Position numbers and translations under genes: made by a program
Notes under the pieces: generated by a model
The model's input: only the letters and a program-made list of their open reading frames with translations
Databases searched by the model: none
What the model was told of the DNA's origin: nothing
In this document: positions 1 through 7,805 of the stretch, one piece after another
How positions within the stretch are numbered: position 1 is the first letter of the stretch
Layout: each line of letters opens with the position of its first letter
Assembly: GCA_014729775.1 (NCBI GenBank)
Contig: WJJJ01000003.1
Coordinates: 1 to 55,600, forward strand
Length of the DNA stretch: 55,600 nt
Reading direction: 5' to 3'
Source: Candidatus Omnitrophota bacterium
Lineage (GTDB): Bacteria > Omnitrophota > Gorgyraeia > Duberdicusellales > 4484-171

Positions 1-795
1 AAAAAAGACAGAAATAAAGTTGAAGGCGTGGGGGTGGCTCTCGGGGGAGTAATCCATCACCAGAAAGGGGTCGTCTATTGGCCGCAGCGGGAAGATTCAT
101 CCGCGATTTACATCGCCCTGCCGCTGAAAGAATATCTGGAAGAGAAGTTCCACTTACCTATTATACTGGAGAATGACACCAACGCCTGCGCCTGGGCGGA
201 ATACGCCAGTAATTTTTCTTCTCAGGAACACCTGTTGTATTTTTTTTCGGGGATCGGCAGCGGCCTGGTGCTGAACGGGCAGTTGTATCGCGGCCGTGAC
301 GGAGGGGCAGGAGAGCTTTTCCTGCACCCGAAAAAAAAGATGCACTCATTGCTGGGAGATTTTTCTTTTCTCCGTCAGTGGTCGGTCGATTTAGGAATGG
401 TTGACCGGGCGAAAGAAGGAATTTCTTTGGGCCGTACCACGGGATTATTGAAACGGGTATCTTCCACGGGGGAGTTGAAAATGCGGGATATATTCGCTGA
501 GGCGGCGGGGCAGGATGAATTTGCCCGGGAAGTATTGAGCGAAGGTGCGTATTGTCTCGGAGTGAAAGCGGCGTTCATGATCAATCTGTTGAATCCCGAA
601 ACCGTAGTGCTCGGCGGAGGCGTGGAAGAAGCGCCGGAATACTTTTTACACGAGTGTGTGAATACCGTAAAGAAATTTTCTTTCAGCGAATCCCGCAAAG
701 GAGTGTCGATTGTGTATTCCGATTTGGGAAAACGCGCGGCTTCACTGGGCGGAGCACTGCTTTTTTTTAAGAAAAAGCTTTACAGAGATACCTGA
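1..795 (+). CDS. ROK family protein (sugar kinase or repressor), 5' truncated
   Basis: The frame is open to the first base, so the gene starts outside the window and its N-terminal phosphate-binding loop or HTH cannot be seen. Visible family features are END-N at residues 57-60 of the fragment, the GIGSGLVLNG turn, a GGAGE segment near residue 102, and a late NPETVVLGGG strand typical of the ROK/hexokinase ATPase fold. The zinc motif CxCGxxGCxE that usually follows GAGE is absent; the segment reads HPKKKMHSL instead. Known ROK members are glucokinases, N-acetylhexosamine kinases or sugar-responsive repressors, and without the N-terminus I cannot choose. A LacI-type regulator lies two genes downstream. 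The stop is followed after 32 nt by the next gene. Confidence 0.85.
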   Translation, partial: KKDRNKVEGVGVALGGVIHHQKGVVYWPQREDSSAIYIALPLKEYLEEKFHLPIILENDTNACAWAEYASNFSSQEHLLYFFSGIGSGLVLNGQLYRGRDGGAGELFLHPKKKMHSLLGDFSFLRQWSVDLGMVDRAKEGISLGRTTGLLKRVSSTGELKMRDIFAEAAGQDEFAREVLSEGAYCLGVKAAFMINLLNPETVVLGGGVEEAPEYFLHECVNTVKKFSFSESRKGVSIVYSDLGKRAASLGGALLFFKKKLYRDT

Positions 796-801
796 TATGA
801 T
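793..801 (+). promoter_or_regulatory. Extended -10 promoter for the coiled-coil gene
   Basis: TGATATGAT overlaps the stop of the ROK gene. It matches the extended -10 form (TGn plus TATGAT) seen at several other genes here. No good -35 is visible at 16-18 bp upstream. The predicted start near 808 leaves a leader of about 20 nt with a strong GGGAGGTGAGG Shine-Dalgarno before the ATG. Confidence 0.5.
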
Positions 802-827
802 AGAATTTATAAAAAGGGAGGTGAGGA

Positions 828-2003
828 ATGGATAAGTCCAAGTTGATACCAATCTTTTTGGTTATCATAGTACTCTTAGTAGGCGGCGCCGGTATATATC
901 TTTACAGCATCAACCAACAACTCTCCACGCAAGTAACCGCACTCGAACAAAAACGCAGCGAATTAATGCAGGAAACGCAAGGTTTGCGCGCCCGATATAA
1001 CGAAAAACGGCGCGAGGTCGAAGATCTCGAGCAGAAAATGGCCACCCGCGAAGAAACGATAAGCCAGTTAGAGCAGGAAAAAGAAGAACTGCAGCGGAAA
1101 TATCAGAGTGTTTCCCAGGAGCGGGATATGCTGGTGGAACAGCTTCGCACGCAGGGCCCGAAAGTGAGCGTGCAGGATGAAGGGCAGCGGCCTCAGCCGG
1201 CAACCGGTGAGGCCCGTTCGGAAGATTACTGGACCGACTTCGTCACGAAAAAGGCCGAATTGGAAGCTCGTCTGGAAGATCTCAGTAAAGCGCTCAGGGA
1301 GAATAAAAATAAGCTTGCGGAGTTAGATAAAGAAAACAAAGAATTGAGCATTAAGATTGATGAGCTGAACAAAGAGAAAGAGCGTCTTGAACGGGAGATC
1401 GCTTTTAAAGAACGGACGATCGAAATTATGAGCAAGGATTTGGTGAGCGAGCGCGAAGCCCGCAAAAAGATGGCCCAAGACCTGGAAAAAATGCGTGCGG
1501 ATAACATCGAGCTGAAACGCGAATTGATCATGGCGAGCAAAGAAAAAATGCAGCTCCAGAATTACCTTGAAGGGACTACCGAGAAAAAGCAGGTGTTACA
1601 GCAGAGGATCAGTTCGATTGAAAACATTTTGAAAGAAAAAACCCTTGCCCTCGACGAACTGGAAGAACAGCTTACCAAGGCGATCAAAGGCGGGAAGAGC
1701 GTGGTCACTCCTGAGACCGCTTCGGTTGAGCTTCCTCCCATTGTGGTGAAACCGGGGCAAGCGGGAGTCAGCGGGATCAAAGGAGAAGTGATTGCCGTCA
1801 ATTACGAAGAGAAATTCGTGATCATGGATATCGGTGAACAGTCCGGGATCAGACCGGGAGCCGAACTGAAGATCGTCCGGGGAGGGAAAAACATCGGTAC
1901 CGTATCGGTGGTCGAGACCCGGAAAGATATTTCCGCGGGAGATATTATCGAAGTCGTCAGCGGCTACACCATTCAGGAGGGCGACAGCGTTGTTGCCCGG
2001 TAA
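828..2003 (+). CDS. Membrane-anchored long coiled-coil protein with C-terminal beta-barrel-like domain
   Basis: I do not recognise a named family. Residues 7-28 form one hydrophobic anchor (IPIFLVIIVLLVGGAGIYLY) with a short lysine-bearing N-terminus, so the body is probably outside the cytoplasmic membrane. Residues about 30-285 are almost continuous heptad-type, charged coiled coil rich in E, K, L and Q. The last 75 residues are a separate G/V/I-rich unit (GEVIAVNYEEKFVIMDIGE, PGAELKIVRGGKNIG, AGDIIE, EGDSVV). This pattern is like the SH3-like barrel at the C-terminus of FlgT-type and related envelope proteins. The start is fixed by a strong ribosome site. A spacer or scaffold role in the envelope is inference. 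Confidence 0.8.
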   Translation: MDKSKLIPIFLVIIVLLVGGAGIYLYSINQQLSTQVTALEQKRSELMQETQGLRARYNEKRREVEDLEQKMATREETISQLEQEKEELQRKYQSVSQERDMLVEQLRTQGPKVSVQDEGQRPQPATGEARSEDYWTDFVTKKAELEARLEDLSKALRENKNKLAELDKENKELSIKIDELNKEKERLEREIAFKERTIEIMSKDLVSEREARKKMAQDLEKMRADNIELKRELIMASKEKMQLQNYLEGTTEKKQVLQQRISSIENILKEKTLALDELEEQLTKAIKGGKSVVTPETASVELPPIVVKPGQAGVSGIKGEVIAVNYEEKFVIMDIGEQSGIRPGAELKIVRGGKNIGTVSVVETRKDISAGDIIEVVSGYTIQEGDSVVAR

Positions 2004-2005
2004 CG

Positions 2006-2024
2006 GCACGCGCGTTCAGCGTGC
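2006..2024 (+). other. GC-rich hairpin after the coiled-coil gene
   Basis: GCACGC and GCGTGC form a perfect 6-bp stem around a 7-nt loop, 3 nt after the stop codon. No U-tract follows, so it is a weak candidate for a terminator or an mRNA 3'-end protector rather than a classical intrinsic terminator. Confidence 0.4.
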
Positions 2025-2081
2025 GCCTATTCACAGAGGGAATGTCTGAACAAAATCAGACCTGCGCAATCGGAAAAGCCC

Positions 2082-3083
2082 GTGTCTTCCTCAAAAGTTA
2101 CCATCAAAGAAGTCGCTCAAAGAGCGAATGTTTCGATTGCCACGGTTTCCCGGTATCTCAATAAACCCACCTCGATTAAAAAAGACAATCGGACCCGCGT
2201 CGAGAAAGCAATCCAAGAGCTGAATTACCATCCCTTATTTTTCGCCCGCCTGCTGGCGGGAGGGAAATTAAATACGTTTGGATTGATCATTCCCGGGTAC
2301 GAAGGGATTTTTTATTCTTTCTACGCCCAGGAGATCGTTCGGGGAGTTGCGTCCGCGTTGGAACGGGAAGCGATTGATTTGCACCTGCATATTTTCGGGA
2401 AGCGGGATTCATTCAACAGTTCTCTGGTCGAAGGCGTAATTTTTGCCGACGTAATCGGGAATGAAGCTCAACTGCGTCGACTTCTGAAAGAAGAAGTCCC
2501 TGTGGTGGTCATGAACAAGAAGGTCGACGACCCGGGGGTAAGTTTTGTGGCAATCGATAATTTCAAGGGGGCCTATGACGCTACGGAGTTTCTGATTACC
2601 CATGGACACACGGCCATTGTGCATCTGGGCGGAGATCCCCGCGTGCAGTGTGCGCAGGAGAGGGTCGAGGGGTACAAGGCGGCGTTGGCGAAACACGCCG
2701 TGCCGGTCAATGAAGATTATTTATGTATGACGCACTTTTCATGCCGCGAAGCGCGGGATCATCTGGAGGTGCTCTTCGCGGGGGACAAAAGGCCTACCGC
2801 GATTTTTTGCTGCAGCGACGAAGTGGCGAAGGAAGTGATCGCGTTCGCGGAAGAGAAAGGGATCGCGGTGCCGGATGATCTCAGCGTGATCGGATTCGAT
2901 GATAATCCTCTTCTTGCCTACGGGAACGTACTGCTTACCACCGTGAGACAGCCGTTTCAGCAAATGGCATCCTCGGCAGTGAAGCTCCTGAAAGAAAGCG
3001 CGCGAAAGAACGCTGCTCCCCAGCAGATGGTATTAGACCCCGAACTCGTCATCCGGGATACCGTGGGGTTTATCTCCTCTTAG
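2082..3083 (+). CDS. LacI/GalR family transcriptional regulator
   Basis: The 333-residue length fits the family. An N-terminal helix-turn-helix (VTIKEVAQRANVSIATVSRY) is followed by the hinge helix region (FARLLAGGKLNTFGLIIPG). A periplasmic-binding-like effector domain runs to the end, with typical elements LGGDPRVQCAQERVEGY, TAIFCCSDEVA, DLSVIGFDDNPL and TTVRQPF. It starts at GTG. The ligand is presumably a sugar or nucleoside, but no transport or catabolic operon lies beside it except the ROK protein upstream, so the target is unknown. It could autoregulate or act on distant genes. Confidence 0.9.
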   Translation: MSSSKVTIKEVAQRANVSIATVSRYLNKPTSIKKDNRTRVEKAIQELNYHPLFFARLLAGGKLNTFGLIIPGYEGIFYSFYAQEIVRGVASALEREAIDLHLHIFGKRDSFNSSLVEGVIFADVIGNEAQLRRLLKEEVPVVVMNKKVDDPGVSFVAIDNFKGAYDATEFLITHGHTAIVHLGGDPRVQCAQERVEGYKAALAKHAVPVNEDYLCMTHFSCREARDHLEVLFAGDKRPTAIFCCSDEVAKEVIAFAEEKGIAVPDDLSVIGFDDNPLLAYGNVLLTTVRQPFQQMASSAVKLLKESARKNAAPQQMVLDPELVIRDTVGFISS

Positions 3084-3123
3084 GGCGAAACCTTGAGGTC
3101 GCGGCAGGACTTACCGCTACATG

Positions 3124-3134
3124 TTGTGTCACAA
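3124..3134. promoter_or_regulatory. Perfect short palindrome upstream of nrdJ
   Basis: TTGTGTCACAA is a 5-bp inverted repeat around one base, about 45 nt upstream of the nrdJ -10 box. It is a candidate operator by position only. It does not fit the NrdR box, and a cobalamin riboswitch is not apparent in this leader. Confidence 0.3.
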
Positions 3135-3178
3135 GGGTTGACAAACACGCGCGAATGTGCGAAAAAGAATCATCTGAA

Positions 3179-3184
3179 TATAAT
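3179..3184 (+). promoter_or_regulatory. -10 box of the nrdJ promoter
   Basis: A consensus TATAAT sits 30 nt before the nrdJ ATG, with the Shine-Dalgarno AAAGGAG between them. A TTGACA at 3138-3143 lies 35 bp away, too far to be its -35, so the upstream element is uncertain. Confidence 0.55.
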
Positions 3185-3214
3185 TACGGACATTCCCAAG
3201 GAAAGGAGTAGTTT

Positions 3215-5503
3215 ATGAATGCATCCCTAAACTTCTCCTCGAACGCCGAAGTCGTTTTAAGGAAAAGATATGTGGAAAAAAACGCCCACGGTGAGGTGAT
3301 CGAGAACCCCGAACAACTGCTTCGGAGAGTATCGAAAGCGATTGCCGCCACGGAGCGGCGCTACGGCATGGAAAAGGTCGAGGTGAAAAAAGTGGAAGAG
3401 CAGTTCTTCCGCGCCATGGCCGATCTGGAATTCATGCCGAATTCCCCCACCTTGATGAATGCCGGCAAAGAGCTCGGCCAGCTTTCCGCGTGTTTTGTCA
3501 TTCCGGTTGAAGACAGCATGGAGTCGATTTTCGACGCGATCAAGGCCACGGCAATGGTGCATAAAACCGGAGGAGGCACGGGATTCAGCTTTTCCCGGTT
3601 GCGTCCGGCGAACAGTGTGGTCAAATCCACCGGGGGGGTCGCATCGGGACCGGTATCCTTTATGAAAGTGTTTGATTCCGCCACGCAGGCGGTCAAACAA
3701 GGCGGTACCCGTCGCGGGGCCAACATGGGAATTTTAAGGATCGATCATCCCGATATTTTTGACTTCATCCGTTGTAAAGGAAGCGAAGGCGATATTTCAA
3801 ATTTCAACATCTCGGTGGCGGTAACGGACGAATTCATGGAAAAGATGATGAAGGGAGAAGATTACGCGTTGATCGATCCTCTCACGCAAAGCGTGTTCAA
3901 GAAAGTATCCAGCCGGGACGTGTTTAATCTCGTAGCGGAATGCGCCCACAAAAACGGGGAACCGGGAGTCGTCTTTATTGATAAGATCAATACCGGCAAT
4001 CCTACTCCGCATTTAGGGAAGATCGAAAGCACCAATCCCTGCGGCGAGCAGCCGCTGCTTCCCTTTGAGTCGTGTAATTTGGGATCGATTAACCTTGCCC
4101 GGATGATCACGGAAGAAAACGGCAGTTTCGCGATCGACTGGGAGAAGCTGGAACGTACTACCCGTCTGGCCGTCCGGTTTCTGGACAATGTGATCGACGC
4201 CAATAAATTCCCGATCCCGCAGATTCGCAGTAAAACGCTCAAGACGAGAAAGATAGGCCTGGGAATCATGGGCTGGGCCACTCTTTTGGGGTATCTTCTG
4301 ATTCCCTATGAAAGCGCCGATGCCATCGAGCTGGCCAAAGAAGTGATGGAATTCATCCATCTCCGGGCGCAGGAAGAATCAGTGAAACTCGCCAAAGAAA
4401 GGGGCGTGTTTCCCGCCTGGAAGGGGAGTTCGTGGGAAGAGCGGGGGATCCGGATCCGCAACGCGACGATTACGACCATCGCGCCTACCGGTACGATCAG
4501 TATTATTGCCGGACCGACTTCTTCCGGAATCGAACCGAATTTCGCCTTGTGTTATTTCAGGAACGTGCTGGACGGGGAGAAATTACTTGAGGTTGATCCG
4601 GCGTTCGAGTACATCGCGCGCAAGAAAGGGTTTTATTCCGAAGCGCTCATGAAAGAGATCGCCTCGGGAAAAAGTCTTCAGGAAATGCCCAAAATTCCCG
4701 AGGAGATCAAGCGTTGTTTCAAGACGGCGTTGGAAATCGCGCCGTTCTGGCATATCAAAATGCAGGCCGCGTTTCAAGAACACACTGACAACGCGGTTTC
4801 GAAAACGATTAATTTACCTAACAGCGCTACGGTGGACGATATCAAAGAAGCGTATCAGCTGGCGTATAAACTCGGGTGTAAAGGCATTACGGTCTACCGC
4901 GACGGCAGCCGGTCGGTACAGGTGCTTACGGTTGAAAAAGAACAGCAGAAAAAGGAAACGGCCGTCGTACCGCAGGAATCGGCGCATCAGGTGGCATATC
5001 CCAAACCGCGCAACGAAGTGATCGTCGGGACCACGACGAAGGTGATGACCGGGTGCGGTAACCTGTACATCACCATTAATCAGGATGAAGAAGGATGTCT
5101 CTTCGAAGTATTCACGCAGATGGGAAAGGCCGGCGGGTGCGCGGCTTCTCAATTAGAAGCTATCGGGAGGCTCATTTCACTCGCTCTTCGCGGCGGGATT
5201 GATATCAAAGTGATCGTGGAGCAATTGAAAAGCATTCGCTGTCCTTCGCCGAGCTGGGCGAACGGGAAAAAGATTTTTTCCTGCGCGGACGCGATCGCGC
5301 GGGTGCTGGAGAAACGGGCGTTTGATCAGAAGCAGATATTGAAGCCCGATATTCCGGTGAGAACCGAACCCCAGGAAAAGGTGAGGGTTACACCGAAAAA
5401 AGGACTGCGCAACATCGTGGGGGTATGTCCTGAGTGCGGATTCGCCCTGCGGCATCAAGAAGGATGTATGGTATGCGATGCCTGCGGGTATTCTAAGTGC
5501 TGA
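3215..5503 (+). CDS. nrdJ: Adenosylcobalamin-dependent ribonucleoside-diphosphate reductase (class II)
   Basis: It makes deoxyribonucleotides from ribonucleotides using a radical generated from coenzyme B12, so it needs no oxygen. Key residues are visible: Cys93 and Cys287 as the redox pair, and the N274-P-C276-G-E278 active-site loop with Asn, thiyl Cys and Glu. The glycine-rich [16 protein letters not shown] and the [20 protein letters not shown] barrel motif are also present. The 762-residue protein ends in CPECG and CDACG pairs, a zinc-ribbon/redox tail typical of the NrdJ subfamily. No small subunit gene (nrdB) or class III gene is nearby. An AAAGGAG ribosome site sets the start. The next gene, gpmA, begins 24 nt downstream and is probably cotranscribed. 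Confidence 0.96.
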   Translation: MNASLNFSSNAEVVLRKRYVEKNAHGEVIENPEQLLRRVSKAIAATERRYGMEKVEVKKVEEQFFRAMADLEFMPNSPTLMNAGKELGQLSACFVIPVEDSMESIFDAIKATAMVHKTGGGTGFSFSRLRPANSVVKSTGGVASGPVSFMKVFDSATQAVKQGGTRRGANMGILRIDHPDIFDFIRCKGSEGDISNFNISVAVTDEFMEKMMKGEDYALIDPLTQSVFKKVSSRDVFNLVAECAHKNGEPGVVFIDKINTGNPTPHLGKIESTNPCGEQPLLPFESCNLGSINLARMITEENGSFAIDWEKLERTTRLAVRFLDNVIDANKFPIPQIRSKTLKTRKIGLGIMGWATLLGYLLIPYESADAIELAKEVMEFIHLRAQEESVKLAKERGVFPAWKGSSWEERGIRIRNATITTIAPTGTISIIAGPTSSGIEPNFALCYFRNVLDGEKLLEVDPAFEYIARKKGFYSEALMKEIASGKSLQEMPKIPEEIKRCFKTALEIAPFWHIKMQAAFQEHTDNAVSKTINLPNSATVDDIKEAYQLAYKLGCKGITVYRDGSRSVQVLTVEKEQQKKETAVVPQESAHQVAYPKPRNEVIVGTTTKVMTGCGNLYITINQDEEGCLFEVFTQMGKAGGCAASQLEAIGRLISLALRGGIDIKVIVEQLKSIRCPSPSWANGKKIFSCADAIARVLEKRAFDQKQILKPDIPVRTEPQEKVRVTPKKGLRNIVGVCPECGFALRHQEGCMVCDACGYSKC

Positions 5504-5526
5504 ACAGCAGACAGAAAGGGAAAACG

Positions 5527-6270
5527 ATGATCAAATTGGTGTTACTGCGTCACGGAGAAAGTATCTGGAATTTGGAAAATAAGTTTACCGGCTGGACGGA
5601 TGTGGGCTTGTCCGAAAAGGGAGTGAGGGAAGCTCACCGGGCCGCAGAATGGCTTGCCAAGGAAGGGTGCGGGTTTGATATGGCGTTTACCTCGGTATTG
5701 AAACGTGCGATTGGCACGTTGTGGATCGTGCTCGAGGATATGGATTTGATGTGGCTGCCTGTGTCCCGTACCTGGAGACTGAACGAGCGGCATTACGGCG
5801 CTCTTCAGGGTCTTCATAAAAGGGAAATGGTGGAAAAATACGGCGAGGAACAGGTGCTGAAATGGCGCCGCAGTTACGATATCCGTCCGCCGGCATTGGA
5901 GCCCGACGACCCCCGCTCTCCTGCGAATGAAGTGAAATACGCGCATCTCTCTTCCGACGAAATACCGCTCACCGAATGTCTGAAAGACACCGTCGACCGG
6001 TTTCTTCCCGCCTGGCACGAGACGATCGTTCCGCAGTTGAGACAGGGCAAGCGGGTGCTCATTGCCGCGCATGGAAACAGTCTGCGCGCCTTAGTGAAGT
6101 ATCTGGATAACGTGTCCGATCAGGAGATCGTACAGCTGAACATTCCCACGGGAATACCGCTTGTATACGAACTGAATGAGGATCTGGCGCCGCTGCGACA
6201 TTATTATCTGGGCGATGCCGCGGTAGTTGACGCCGCCGTGAATTCGGTAGCGAATCAGACCAAAAAGTAA
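5527..6270 (+). CDS. gpmA: 2,3-bisphosphoglycerate-dependent phosphoglycerate mutase
   Basis: It interconverts 3- and 2-phosphoglycerate in glycolysis and gluconeogenesis. The phosphohistidine motif LRHGES is at residues 8-13. [25 protein letters not shown] and the second active-site histidine in [15 protein letters not shown] (about residue 182) are all conserved, and length (247) matches the dPGM family. A longer in-frame start at a GTG overlapping the nrdJ stop is possible. I prefer the ATG after AGAAAGGG because it puts the first beta-strand ([10 protein letters not shown]) at the usual place. Confidence 0.95.
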   Translation: MIKLVLLRHGESIWNLENKFTGWTDVGLSEKGVREAHRAAEWLAKEGCGFDMAFTSVLKRAIGTLWIVLEDMDLMWLPVSRTWRLNERHYGALQGLHKREMVEKYGEEQVLKWRRSYDIRPPALEPDDPRSPANEVKYAHLSSDEIPLTECLKDTVDRFLPAWHETIVPQLRQGKRVLIAAHGNSLRALVKYLDNVSDQEIVQLNIPTGIPLVYELNEDLAPLRHYYLGDAAVVDAAVNSVANQTKK

Positions 6271-6281
6271 ATTCCTCCGAA

Positions 6282-6299
6282 CGCGGCGCTCCGGCCGCG
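6282..6299 (+). other. GC-rich hairpin after gpmA
   Basis: CGCGGC and GCCGCG pair perfectly around a 6-nt loop, 12 nt after the gpmA stop. No T-run follows. It may slow transcription or stabilise the upstream mRNA. Confidence 0.4.
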
Positions 6300-6361
6300 A
6301 ACCCGAGGCCGAAAGAGGGGATACGTAAGACGCCGTCCTCAGCAACGAATAAGGGGGGGGA

Positions 6362-7441
6362 ATGAATAAAAAGTTCTTGTTTTTCTGCGCCGTGTCCGCG
6401 GCCGTGTTGATCTTCCCGCGAGGGGCGCGTTCCGATTCCAACCAGGAAACTCTTACCTTCACGACATATTATCCTTCTCCTTACGGGGTGTACAAAGCCC
6501 TGGTGATCAGCGAACGCGGGGCGGTCGGGGATCTGAACCAGGATAACATGGTGAATGTGGATGATCTTCCGATTGATCCACACAACGACCCGCTGACCGG
6601 CTCATTCGCGGTTTCGCATTTTCTCGGAATCGGTACCCGCACGCCGACCACAAATCTCTATATTAAAGAAGGCAGGCCGGAGAACCGGAACCGCCCCGCG
6701 ATGACCATGGAAGATTTGGGAAGCGGGACGAAATTTACCATGGCGTTGAGAACCGGGTCAGGGGGAACGGATAATTTTATGGATTTCTTTTTTCCGGCCG
6801 ATGCCGGTCAGCCCGGTTCGGGAAGGTATATGCGCGTCGATGAACACCGGAACGTGGTGTTCTACGGGAACGCGTTGACCGTGCCTCACAATGAAGAGGA
6901 TCCGGATCTTTCCTGGAACGGGATGATTTATTACAATACCAGGAGCAATACATTCCGGGTGTACGCCAACGGCGTATGGAAGGATATCGGCGGCGGGCCG
7001 GCGTTGCACATGGCGAAAATGGTGCGTGCCGCCGGGCAGAATGTCGGTGAAGCCGGAAAACCAAAGATCTGGCTTGATACGGAAATCTTTGACCACGGAG
7101 GGATTGCCGATCCGGCGAACGGACGATTCGTGATCAGGCAGGACGGGTTGTATTTGGTGACGACCAGCTGGCGCTGTCCTCGATTTGCGCATGCCCACGA
7201 GCAGAGCAGAGACAGCGAGATCATGGTTTACATCATGAAAAACGGCGGCGAAGCGCTTCACGCGGGGGCGTTTGTGAAAGGGCCAGTCGATGAAACCGGC
7301 TATGTGTTAGGGCAGGATGTGCTGTTTTTGCGCGAAAATGACGTAATTCAAATGCATGTGAAACATACCGCCGGGCGTACGATTTCCACGTTGACCGGCA
7401 CGGGAGACCGTCCCAGGATGTCGATCGTTCAAATTAAATAG
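6362..7441 (+). CDS. Secreted protein with TTYYPSPYGVY motif, dockerin-like calcium loop and C1q-like C-terminus
   Basis: Residues 1-24 are a Sec signal peptide (basic start, then FLFFCAVSAAVLIF) ending near RGARS. Right after it lies LTFTTYYPSPYGVYKALVIS, a motif I recall from many predicted secreted proteins of Omnitrophota, function unknown. DLNQDNMVNVDDL (around residues 58-70) has D-x-N-x-D-x-x-V-N-x-x-D spacing like a dockerin/EF-hand calcium loop, but only one copy is evident. From about residue 215 a segment containing FVIRQDGLYLVTTSWRCP, VYIMKNG, VLFLRENDVIQMHV and MSIVQIK looks like a C1q/TNF-type jelly roll. An A-plus-G-rich ribosome site precedes the ATG. A surface binding or appendage role is inference. 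Confidence 0.8.
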   Translation: MNKKFLFFCAVSAAVLIFPRGARSDSNQETLTFTTYYPSPYGVYKALVISERGAVGDLNQDNMVNVDDLPIDPHNDPLTGSFAVSHFLGIGTRTPTTNLYIKEGRPENRNRPAMTMEDLGSGTKFTMALRTGSGGTDNFMDFFFPADAGQPGSGRYMRVDEHRNVVFYGNALTVPHNEEDPDLSWNGMIYYNTRSNTFRVYANGVWKDIGGGPALHMAKMVRAAGQNVGEAGKPKIWLDTEIFDHGGIADPANGRFVIRQDGLYLVTTSWRCPRFAHAHEQSRDSEIMVYIMKNGGEALHAGAFVKGPVDETGYVLGQDVLFLRENDVIQMHVKHTAGRTISTLTGTGDRPRMSIVQIK

Positions 7442-7469
7442 AAAGGGTCTCTAAAGGAAAAAAGAGAGG

Positions 7470-7719
7470 ATGGGAAGAGTTGCGCTGCGTTACGCGGCGT
7501 TGTGTGTTTTTCCCCGAGGAATGTCCCTTTATACGCGCAGGAAAGGGGAGAAGCAATTACGCTCACTGCGTCTTTTTCTTTTGTCAAGACACACGCGGTG
7601 TTTTCCAACGTTGAAGACGGCGGCCGGAGACATGGATGTCAGTCATTGACAGTTCCTCGTTCAAAGTGACCGCCGATAAAGACGAGCAGTACCTGAGATT
7701 TGCGGTGATCGGCGAGTAG
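7470..7719 (+). pseudogene. Frameshifted relic of a small secreted protein
   Basis: Three frames together spell one short exported protein. An ATG after AGAGAGG begins MGRVALRYAALCVFPRG. A shift between about 7505 and 7520 leads to NVPLYAQERGEAITLTASFS, with LYAQ resembling a signal-peptidase site. A second shift between about 7600 and 7636 leads to [20 protein letters not shown] and a stop at 7717-7719. No single frame spans it. The mature start EAITLT echoes ETLTFT of the secreted protein just upstream, so it may be a decayed relative, but the identity is too low by eye to be sure. Two sequencing errors are the alternative. Confidence 0.5.
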
Positions 7720-7788
7720 ACACTCCGCGTGCTTCTTTCGGCCCCAAGGGGCGTTTCGATGAAACCTCCTTTTCATTCTTCCGGAATG

Positions 7789-7797
7789 TGTTACAAT
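7789..7797 (+). promoter_or_regulatory. Extended -10 promoter directly before mnmG
   Basis: TGTTACAAT ends 8 nt before the chosen mnmG ATG. A start 6-8 nt downstream would put the first transcribed base at or next to the ATG, and no Shine-Dalgarno is present. No convincing -35 is seen. Confidence 0.45.
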
Positions 7798-7805
7798 CTA
7801 CATCC

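Noticed and set aside
3138-3143. TTGACA upstream of nrdJ as a -35
   Set aside because: It is 35 bp from the TATAAT and no -10 lies at 16-18 bp, so it is not a credible promoter pair.
3084-3214. Cobalamin riboswitch before nrdJ
   Set aside because: No B12-box is seen and the space after the -10 is too short.
7740-7751. GCCCC-AA-GGGGC as a terminator before mnmG
   Set aside because: The loop is too tight and no T-run follows; base composition alone can produce it.
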